Assembly: GCF_003576645.1 (NCBI RefSeq)
Contig: NC_044916.1
Span: 6,663,896 to 6,727,895 of the forward strand
Length of the DNA: 64,000 nt
Source: Ipomoea triloba
Lineage: Eukaryota; Streptophyta; Magnoliopsida; Solanales; Convolvulaceae
Direction of reading: 5' to 3'
The notes under the pieces were generated by a model. The model worked only from the letters and a program-made list of their open reading frames with translations, searched no databases and was not told where the DNA came from. Every line of letters begins with the position of its first letter. Position 1 is the first letter of the stretch. This document shows positions 57,925 to 64,000 of this stretch, one piece after another. Made by a program: the position numbers and the translations under genes.

Positions 57925-58400
57925 AAGTGCTTAGTGTAGGTTGATTGGCGTCCACAAATGCTTCGCTCGTCGGTGGTGTAGGTTGATTGGCGTCCACAAA
58001 TGCTTCGCTCGTCGGTGCAGGTTGTGCTTAGTTGGCTACAAATGCTTCGCTCGTCGGTGCAGGTTGTGCTTAGTTGGCTGGGACAGGTTGATCGGCATGT
58101 GCAGGTTGTGCTTAGTTGGCTGGGACAGGTTGATCGGCATCTGCAGGTTGTGCTTAGTTGGCTGGGACAGGTTGATCGGCATCCGCAGGTTGTGCTTAGT
58201 TGGCTGGGACAGGTTGATCGGCATCCACAAGTGTTTCGCGTTGGTGCGGGTTGTGCTTGGTTGGCTGGTGCAGGTTGATCGACATCCGCAAGTGTTTCGC
58301 TCGTTGGTGCGGGTTGTGCTTGGTTGGCTGGTGCAGGTTGATCGGCATCCGCAAGTGTTTCGCTCGTCGGTGCAGGTTGTGCTTGGTTGGCTGGTGTTGG
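57925..58400. repeat. 42/63-bp tandem array in element 2
   Basis: The 42-bp unit gctgggacaggttgatcggc onward occurs about four times, then a 63-bp version with an added gtgtttcgctcg(t)tggtgc segment occurs three times. Satellite-like arrays inside Tat-type elements are known from other plants. Long open frames on either strand are a product of the repeat length and are not called genes. Confidence 0.9.
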
Positions 58401-58479
58401 TTGCTTGACTCCCAAGATGTTGGTCGACTGATCAACCATCTTGCAAATTCCTTGACATAAGATAATATTCAAGCTTCTC

Positions 58480-58580
58480 TATGCTTTCTTGCAGTTTTTC
58501 AAGTAGTACATTCTCTTATCTCTTCAAGCTTCTCTATGCTTTCTTGCAATTTCTCAAGTAGTATATTCTTCCATCCAACT
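58480..58580. repeat. Short duplication cttcaagcttctctatgc
   Basis: The block tcaagcttctctatgctttc through aagtagtacattct recurs once about 56 bp later with slight changes. Confidence 0.8.
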
Positions 58581-58629
58581 CTCGCTGCTAACAAACTTGC
58601 ACAACTTGGCTGCTCTGATGGTTACATTT

Positions 58630-59490
58630 ACTCGTGCATGTCGAACAAAACCCCAAACGAAGATTCAGGTTGAACAAAACTCCAAACGAATATTCGTGCA
58701 GGTCAAACAAAACCCCAAACGGAGATCCGTGCAGGTCGAACAAAACCCCAAACAGAGATCCATGCAGGTCGAACAAAACCCCAAACGGATCCGTGCAGGT
58801 CGAACAAAACCCCAAACGGAGATCCGTGCAGGTCGAATCATAACCCCAAACGTGCAGGTCGAACACAACCCCAAACGAAGATTCGTGCAGGTCGAACAAA
58901 ACCCCAAACGAAAAATTCGTGCAGGTTGAGCATAACCCCAAACGTGCAGGTCGAACAAAACTCCAAACGGAGATCCGTGCAGGTCGAATCATAACCCCAA
59001 ACGTGCAGGTCGAACACAACCCCAAACGAAGATTCGTGTAGGTCGAAAAAACCCCAAACGAAAAATTCGTGCAGGTCGATCATAACCCCAAACGTGCAGG
59101 TCGAACAAAACCCCAAACGGATCCGTGCAGGTCGAACAAAACCCCAAACGGAGATCCATGCAGGTCGAATAAAACCCAAACGTGCAGGTCGAACACAACC
59201 CCAAACGAAGATTCGTGCAGGTCGAACAAAACCCCAAACGAAAATTCGTGCAGGTCGAACATAACCCCAAACGTGCAGGTCGAACAACACCCCAAACGGA
59301 GATCCGTGCAGGTCGAACAAAACCCCAAACGGAGATCCGTGCAGGTAGAATAAAACCCCAAACGAAAATTCGTGCAGGTCGAACATAACCCCAAACGAAA
59401 ATCCGTGCAGGTCGAACACAACCCCAAACGAACGTGCAGGTCGAACACAACCCCAAACGAACGTGCAGGTCGAACTAAACTCCAAACGAA
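58630..59490. repeat. 33-bp tandem array in element 2
   Basis: About 25 units of a roughly 33-bp motif (gtgcaggtcgaacaaaaccc then caaacggagatcc), with variants of 22, 28 and 33 bp. Since 33 is a multiple of three, stop-free frames run through it on both strands (for example minus strand with repeating VWGFVRPARI). These look like by-products rather than a protein, but the frame does end close to gag. Confidence 0.92.
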
Positions 59491-59518
59491 GAAGTCTAAG
59501 ACTTGTAGGATCCCATGG

Positions 59519-60274
59519 TCAGACAGCTAACCCATTCTTCCATGCATCTTGGTTGTCCACCCAACCAGCTAAGCCTTCCGTTCCGCTTGTAGTGCGTTCT
59601 TTGAGCCGCTTCTTTGTAATCATCCGTGATGTTTGTCGATCATGGTTACCTCGAACCCCCAATCGGAATTTAGCACTCTTTTGAATTCGGTCGAAAACAC
59701 TTCTGCGTGGTATGACGTCATCCTGTCGATGCTTTTTATGTTCTTCTCGATCTAGTCTTTGCGTACGATTCGCCAATCGAACTTCCTCTTGGTTGCTCCC
59801 TTGAGGTTGTAGATGCGACTGTTGTGCATCGAAAAGTTGAGGCATTTGTTGTTGAGCGATAGGACTCTGAGGGTTCGTCGTCATTCGGGGGGTGGGTGTC
59901 GTAACATAGTACCCAAGAGTTCCCAGCCCTGGTTGGCACATCGGTGTGGGTCCATGTTGCGGTGCTCCTTGTATTTGATTCCCTCCAAATATACTTGGCG
60001 TTGAGGTCAACGTTTGGCCTACTGGCAGCAACATGGCACATGTAATTGTCATTTGAAAATTCGTTTGTCCAGCATGTAGGCCTTCGCTCGAACCAACCGG
60101 TTGGGTTGGTTGTATGTTTTTTCTTGACGGATTGGACGTGAGCTCGTTGTTCAAGTTCCTTGACCGATCTAATTGTTGGCGTAAATCGTCCTCTAGAACT
60201 GCTTTAGTCACCCGACGGGTTGAATTTCTCTTTCGCATGTGACTTCGGCTACGATTTCTCCTGCTGTTCGTCAT
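59519..60274 (-). CDS. gag-like N-terminal protein of element 2, truncated
   Basis: A 251-codon minus-strand frame starts 83 bp inside the primer-binding site: MTNSRRNRSRSHMRKRNSTR, a strongly basic start, then DDLRQQLDRSRNLNNEL, a Gln/Pro-rich middle (QSPIAQQQMPQLFDAQQSHL) and a charged segment (QRLDREEHKKHRQDDVIPRR). Its position directly after the primer-binding site and its basic/Q-rich leader are those of Tat/Athila-type gag N-termini. The retrotransposon gag core and zinc knuckle are missing: the frame ends at the tandem array. An intact Gag would assemble particles that package element RNA; this remnant could not. Confidence 0.6.
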   Translation of the reverse strand: MTNSRRNRSRSHMRKRNSTRRVTKAVLEDDLRQQLDRSRNLNNELTSNPSRKNIQPTQPVGSSEGLHAGQTNFQMTITCAMLLPVGQTLTSTPSIFGGNQIQGAPQHGPTPMCQPGLGTLGYYVTTPTPRMTTNPQSPIAQQQMPQLFDAQQSHLQPQGSNQEEVRLANRTQRLDREEHKKHRQDDVIPRRSVFDRIQKSAKFRLGVRGNHDRQTSRMITKKRLKERTTSGTEGLAGWVDNQDAWKNGLAV

Positions 60275-60339
60275 TTTAAGACGGATAATAGTGTGAAGAA
60301 AGAAAAGATAAAGGGATAGAACAGAGTGACTCGTTCAAT

Positions 60340-60357
60340 CCCCACAGACGGCGCCAA
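60340..60357 (-). promoter_or_regulatory. Primer-binding site of element 2
   Basis: On the minus strand TTGGCGCCGTCTGTGGGG follows directly after the LTR end (..GCTATCA). TGGCGCC is complementary to a tRNA 3' end (..GGCGCCA) and this string is typical of many plant Ty3/Gypsy elements. It fixes the element's orientation as minus. Confidence 0.8.
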
Positions 60358-60848
60358 TGATAGCGTAAATGTAAACGGGTCTACGATTACGCTACGGATA
60401 CGTGTGTTACGTGTGGTGAAGGATGCCGCTCGGCCGGTTAATCGGTCGCTCTACCGGTTGACGACTGAGCGGTAAGAAGCTATATCGCTCTACAGGTGAC
60501 GAACAGTAACAAGGAGAGAGCAAGAGAGACGAATGAGCAAATCACAAGTGTATTAGTGTAGTACTGATGAGTCCCCTCTCCAGTGAGGGGAATGACCCCT
60601 ATTTATACAAAGTGGATTCACTATGCACATGGTGTCTGATATGCAAGTGGAGGGCATATGGGCTGTCACTCCGCAAAATGCGCATCGGTTTGCTCGAAGT
60701 GGTTGAGTTGCTCGAGGTGATGAAAACACGGATCCCCTGTTCCCGAAAAGTTGTCGACGGCCGTTGGGTGACCGTTGACGGACAGGTTGGGTGACCGACG
60801 GACAGGTGATCTACGGACCGACTAGTACATGTGCATATTTACCCATCA
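60358..60848 (-). repeat. 5' LTR of element 2 (right copy, 491 bp)
   Basis: Same sequence as the left LTR except for a 93-bp deletion (after aaaagttgtcg, about 60756) and few substitutions. Ends CCCATCA followed by the ATAAC target duplication. Confidence 0.92.
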
Positions 60849-60853
60849 ATAAC

Positions 60854-61210
60854 TTAAGTTTTTCGATTTCATCTATACTTTAAACTTTCACTTTATTGTT
60901 GAAAGCATATTTTAAGTATGTCTTTTCATTTACTAGACCATACCAATCTCCTAAAGACACTTTTTCTTCTAAATTTGTAAAATTGTAAGTCATTTTCCAG
61001 TTTCATCACCAACATAACTCACCAAGCCTTTCCCTTTCTAATTTAGTAACGATTTATTCTTTGAAAACTTAACCCTATTAACCAAAATTTCAAATAATTA
61101 GACAAACCCTACAGCTCTTATACATTTTTTTTAAAAATATAACTAACCCTATTACATTGTAGGGTCGGTTAATCTATACTTTCTCAACATGTTGAAACAC
61201 AAAGAAATAT
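60854..61210. other. Intergenic after element 2, no gene seen
   Basis: AT-rich sequence; nothing supported. Confidence 0.45.
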
Positions 61211-61294
61211 AGCCTCCACTCTGGCTCGATCACATAACCTTCCATATGAGAGAGTCAACTACATGTCATCTGAGCACAAGGTGCTTGGCCACAT
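61211..61294 (-). mobile_element. SINE fragment (ccttgtggtc family)
   Basis: On the minus strand it reads ggccaagcaccttgtgctca (head) to tgatcgagccagagtggagg (B-box region). Related to the copy at 61751-61843 in the same orientation. Confidence 0.55.
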
Positions 61295-61480
61295 ACGTAC
61301 ATATTAAGAGACTATAGTTCACATATTGTTTGGAGTCCATTAATAATAAATGTGAGGAGACATATTGAACATGTAATATATAAATATAAATGTGCAGTCC
61401 AATTATCAATTAGTCTTTTAGTTGGGATCAAACACATGCTTCAATTTGGTATTAGATTATGTAATCAATTGAGGATTAAA

Positions 61481-61650
61481 TTATTATGTGGTTTTAAAAA
61501 AAAATTATTATGAGGATATAGACTATAATCATTTTTTTTCTATACTAGTTGAATATAAATATTTATTATTATGTGGTTTAAAAAAAAATTATTATGAGGA
61601 TATAGACTATAATCATTTTTTTTCTATACTAGTTGAATATAAATATTTTT
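61481..61650. repeat. 85-bp tandem duplication
   Basis: The units at 61481-61565 and 61566-61650 both begin ttattatgtggtttt and contain ttattatgaggatatagact and ctatactagttgaatataaa. They are near-identical. Confidence 0.9.
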
Positions 61651-61750
61651 GCATTAATTTTGGATCATGGGTTTACACATTAGGAATGAAAATAAAAATC
61701 GTAGTTGGTGTTTTAAAAGACAGTTTACTACTGACTCACAAGTCAACAAT

Positions 61751-61843
61751 TGCCTCCACTAAGGCTCGAATCCATTCCCATCATCCATGTGAGAGTGTTA
61801 ATCGGAATACCGGATGCCACTTGACCACAAGGTCTTTGGCATA
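61751..61843 (-). mobile_element. SINE copy (ccttgtggtc family)
   Basis: On the minus strand: gccaaagaccttgtggtcaa, gtggcatccggtattccg (A-box region), then ggattcgagccttagtgg (B-box, close to the GGTTCGANNCC consensus). Best-preserved copy of this family here. Confidence 0.6.
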
Positions 61844-61899
61844 TAGCTATAAGATTTGATTACCCATTCAATTAAAAATCTCATTCCCTAATTAAAAAT

Positions 61900-62193
61900 G
61901 GGTATCACTCCATCTTATTGGTAATCTAATTTTTAAGTTTGGATTAGTACTTTTAGATTTTTGTTTTGATTTTTTTTGTTCATATTTATGCTTTGAATGT
62001 CATTATATATAGGATCAATTGTTTTGATTTTTCGTGTTTTTTTTTTGTATTTTATCAATATTGGTAATCATTTCAATTCCACCCAACTACCAAATATGCA
62101 AAAAACTTTAACCAAAAGCCATTACTATTACCAAATACTCTGTATTTGATTTATATTCCGATTCTAATTTCCTTGTGAGAACCAAACACACCC
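61900..62193 (-). mobile_element. Diverged gggtgcgtttggtt MITE, copy 3
   Basis: Read on the minus strand it starts gggtgtgtttggttctcaca and shares atttggtagttgggtggaat with the copies at 48391 and 49053. It is heavily diverged, and its other end is not resolved. Confidence 0.55.
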
Positions 62194-62768
62194 TAAGATT
62201 GATGATTATGAAATATGAATACATTTTAATTTGAATTGTAGTTTATTTCCACTAGATATATGTAGATTTGTTTTGTCACATTAAAACAAATTAATTCAAT
62301 CAAACATGTCAAAATATCATTTCATGTATTTTATTATACCCATCATATTATTTGATAGAATATTTTTATGTCAATATATATTCTTCTTTGTTTCATTCAA
62401 CTCTCTGATATTTTTATTAAAGAAAATTAAATTTTAATAAAAATTTCAATATATTTTTTAATGCGCAAGATATTTTTCTTCTCATGTATAGATTAATTAC
62501 AAAAATTAAATTCATAATAAAATGGAGGAATATTTACTTCACATGCTAATGCATGCCTTCCCACATTTTTTTTTCTTTTATAACGCAAAAGGAGTGTCGT
62601 CCACGCTCTCATGTGGCGTGTGGCAGTGACACCGCGTATATTTCCCCATTTTCGTATATCGCTCCAAGTACTGTCTGTCTACTCATTGCCTTCCTCAATA
62701 CGTTCCTTTCTCTCTCTCTCTCTCTCTCTCTCCCCCCTTTCTGTTCTCTCTCTGAAAGTCGAGTCGCC
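62194..62768 (+). promoter_or_regulatory. Promoter and 5' UTR of the ARM-repeat gene
   Basis: AT-rich to about 62580, then richer in G+C with a (TC)n tract at 62709-62732 close to the start codon, typical of a plant leader. A weak TATA-like gtatattt lies near 62635. The exact transcription start is unknown. Confidence 0.45.
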
Positions 62769-64000
62769 ATGAAAGTATCAGAGGAGAAGCTCAAAGAGCC
62801 GGTTGATCTCGTTGTATCAAGCACCGAAGTACTACTGTCCCTCCTTGATTCCATTACTGAAACTCAAAGCTTCAAGGGAAAATGGTCTCTGATGAGAACG
62901 AAGCTCTCGGGGCTTCAGACTCACCTCTCTGAGCTTTCCTCCGCGGCGGCGAATGACAATCCTCTCTCGGCGGACCTTCTCCGGTCGCTCTCCGCCGCGC
63001 TTTCCGACGGGATATCTCTCTCGGCTCGCTGCCATAACCCTAACCCTCCCGGCGGGAAGCTGAAGACGCAGAACGACATCGACTCCTTGTCCGCGAAAAT
63101 CGATAGCCTGAGCAGAGACCTCGAGGTTTTGATAAAGAGCGGGGTTCTCTGCGAAAACGGCGCCGTTTCGGGGAGTAGTTATTCGAAGAGGGAGACGATT
63201 AGGGCGGAGACGAGGAATCTGATCACTCGGCTCCAGATCGGGACCACTGAGTCGAAGAACTCGGTGCTCGACTCGCTCCTACGGCTCTTGCAGGAAGACG
63301 ATAAGAACGTGTTGATTGCGGTGGCGCAGGGAGTGGTTCCGGTGCTCGTCACCCTACTCGATTCCACCTCCTCCCCGGAGATTAAGGAGAAAACCGTTAC
63401 CGCCTTGGCGAAAATCTCAACCGTCGATTCCAGCAAGCACGTCTTGGTAGCCGAGGGATTGAGTCTCCTCCACAACCTCCTCCGTGTCCTCGAGTCCTGC
63501 AGCGTTACGGCCAAGGAAAATTCCTGTATTGCCCTCCAGGTACTGTGCCACAGCAAGGAGAACGCCAGGGCCATCGGGTGCAGAGGAGGAATTTCATCTT
63601 TGCTACAGATTTGCCAAACCGGCACGCCCAATTGCCAGGCGGTGGCCGCCGCCGTCCTCAAGAGCTTAGCCGTGTTCGGAGAAATCAAGGACGATTTCAT
63701 CGAAGAAAACGCGATAATGATCCTCCTGCACCTCTCAAATTCAGGCACGACCTCTGCTCAGGAGAACGCGATCGGGTGTTTATGCAATTTAGTGAACGGA
63801 GACGATAATCTCAAGATAATCGTAGCTAGAGAAGGAGGAATCGAGAGCCTCAAGAATTTCTGGGACTCATCTCCTTCGATTCAGAGCCTCGAAGCTCCCG
63901 TTGAAATGGTGAGAGCCCTAGCTTCGTGCCCGTTAATCGCCGATTTCTTAGTGGAGCACGAATTCCTGACCCGCATTGCATCCGTTCTCAACTGCGGGGT
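62769..64000 (+). CDS. ARM-repeat protein, 5' part (runs off the window)
   Basis: An ATG at 62769 (GCCATGAAA context) opens a stop-free frame of 410 codons to the window edge. The N-terminal 120 residues are helical and lack a U-box: MKVSEEKLKEPVDLVVSSTE, LLSLLDSITETQSFKGKWSL. A linker (SGSSYSKRETIRAETRNLIT) leads into armadillo repeats from about residue 145: LQIGTTESKNSVLDSLLRLL, VAQGVVPVLVTLLDS, EIKEKTVTALAKISTVDSSK, ENSCIALQVLCHSKENARAI, AVAAAVLKSLAVFGEIKDDF, QENAIGCLCNLVNGDDNLKI. ARM repeats form a superhelix for protein binding. The helical-N-terminus-plus-ARM plan matches a family of plant ARM-only proteins of little-known function. G+C content is much higher than in the surroundings, as usual for a plant coding exon. 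No intron is seen within the visible part; the C-terminus is outside the window. Confidence 0.9.
   Translation, partial: MKVSEEKLKEPVDLVVSSTEVLLSLLDSITETQSFKGKWSLMRTKLSGLQTHLSELSSAAANDNPLSADLLRSLSAALSDGISLSARCHNPNPPGGKLKTQNDIDSLSAKIDSLSRDLEVLIKSGVLCENGAVSGSSYSKRETIRAETRNLITRLQIGTTESKNSVLDSLLRLLQEDDKNVLIAVAQGVVPVLVTLLDSTSSPEIKEKTVTALAKISTVDSSKHVLVAEGLSLLHNLLRVLESCSVTAKENSCIALQVLCHSKENARAIGCRGGISSLLQICQTGTPNCQAVAAAVLKSLAVFGEIKDDFIEENAIMILLHLSNSGTTSAQENAIGCLCNLVNGDDNLKIIVAREGGIESLKNFWDSSPSIQSLEAPVEMVRALASCPLIADFLVEHEFLTRIASVLNCG

Larger units (their letters stand above)
52828..60848 (-). mobile_element. Tat-like Ty3/Gypsy LTR retrotransposon, non-autonomous
   Basis: Both LTRs start TGATAGCG and end CCCATCA (plus-strand reading), and the element is flanked by the perfect duplication ATAAC (52823-52827, 60849-60853). 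The primer-binding-site complement lies beside the right LTR and the polypurine tract beside the left, so the element reads on the minus strand. From its 5' end: LTR, primer-binding site, gag-like frame (60274-59519), a 33-bp array, a 42/63-bp array, a spliced antisense gene (54990-57381), a gap, polypurine tract, LTR. No pol (protease, RT, RNase H, integrase) is present in the sequenced part; the 867-bp gap is too small to hold it. Movement would need a helper. The antisense gene is typical of Tat-lineage additional ORFs. Confidence 0.9.

Noticed and set aside
57918..58472. Minus-strand frame rich in QPAPANQAQPAPTSETLAD units
   Set aside because: It is translation of the 42/63-bp array; both strands are open for the same reason.
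58838..59485. Long minus-strand open frame with repeating VWGFVRPAR
   Set aside because: It is translation of a 33-bp tandem array whose length is a multiple of three; equal frames exist on the other strand, so coding is not supported.
58630..59490. Regularly spaced short repeats resembling a CRISPR array
   Set aside because: The units are contiguous tandem repeats without unique spacers, inside a plant LTR element.
63179..63748. 189-codon minus-strand frame in the ARM gene
   Set aside because: It is the antisense of a G+C-rich coding exon, which suppresses stops; the plus strand has clear ARM repeats.

Overview
This 64-kb window is nuclear DNA of a flowering plant, almost certainly a eudicot. 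It has AT-rich intergenic DNA, short GT-AG introns, plant-specific gene families, and a dense layer of plant transposons (Ty3/Gypsy Tat-type elements, a LINE, hAT, Stowaway, Tourist and Mutator MITEs, tRNA-derived SINEs). The species cannot be fixed from the sequence. Three runs of N (18218-18753, 28346-28958, 54109-54975) and two single N bases (23947, 56813) mark a draft assembly.

Four host genes can be supported. (1) A bHLH137/BEE-type transcription factor, + strand, seven exons, 10373-14250. (2) A complete V-ATPase subunit C (VHA-C/DET3 type), - strand, eleven exons, 16651-22032. (3) A single-exon SAM-domain protein, - strand, 38802-39683, with two G-boxes upstream. (4) The first 410 codons of an ARM-repeat protein, + strand from 62769, running off the window. 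A weak fifth candidate is a first exon at 31129-31192. These genes show no operon-like relation; they are separate units in repeat-rich DNA.

The rest is mostly mobile DNA. 0-9.7 kb: MITEs with identifiable target-site duplications (hAT at 3049-3674 and 5420-5699, a MULE-type MITE at 6289-6697), a SINE, and a Copia integrase relic. 22.4-28.2 kb: a nearly full-length LINE whose ORF1 and ORF2 overlap by ATGA. It is broken by one nonsense codon and by duplications, one of them spanning a single-N join. 31.5-35.2 kb and 52.8-60.8 kb: two - strand LTR retrotransposons, each with a perfect 5-bp target-site duplication (CTTAC and ATAAC). Both lack pol and carry a multi-exon coding region on the opposite (+) strand, the arrangement of antisense additional ORFs in Tat-lineage elements. 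The second also keeps both LTRs, a primer-binding site, a gag-like N-terminus and kilobase-scale tandem arrays. 40-52 kb: foldback elements, one with a hAT-type MITE nested inside, two near-identical 300-bp MITEs, a Tourist-like MITE, a Mutator-type element that has captured a MAP-kinase-kinase fragment, and a 5'-truncated LINE with its duplication.

The most interesting material is the pair of pol-less Tat-like elements with spliced antisense genes, the Pack-MULE-like kinase capture, and the single-N joins flanked by long direct duplications that look like unmerged overlaps or haplotypes.
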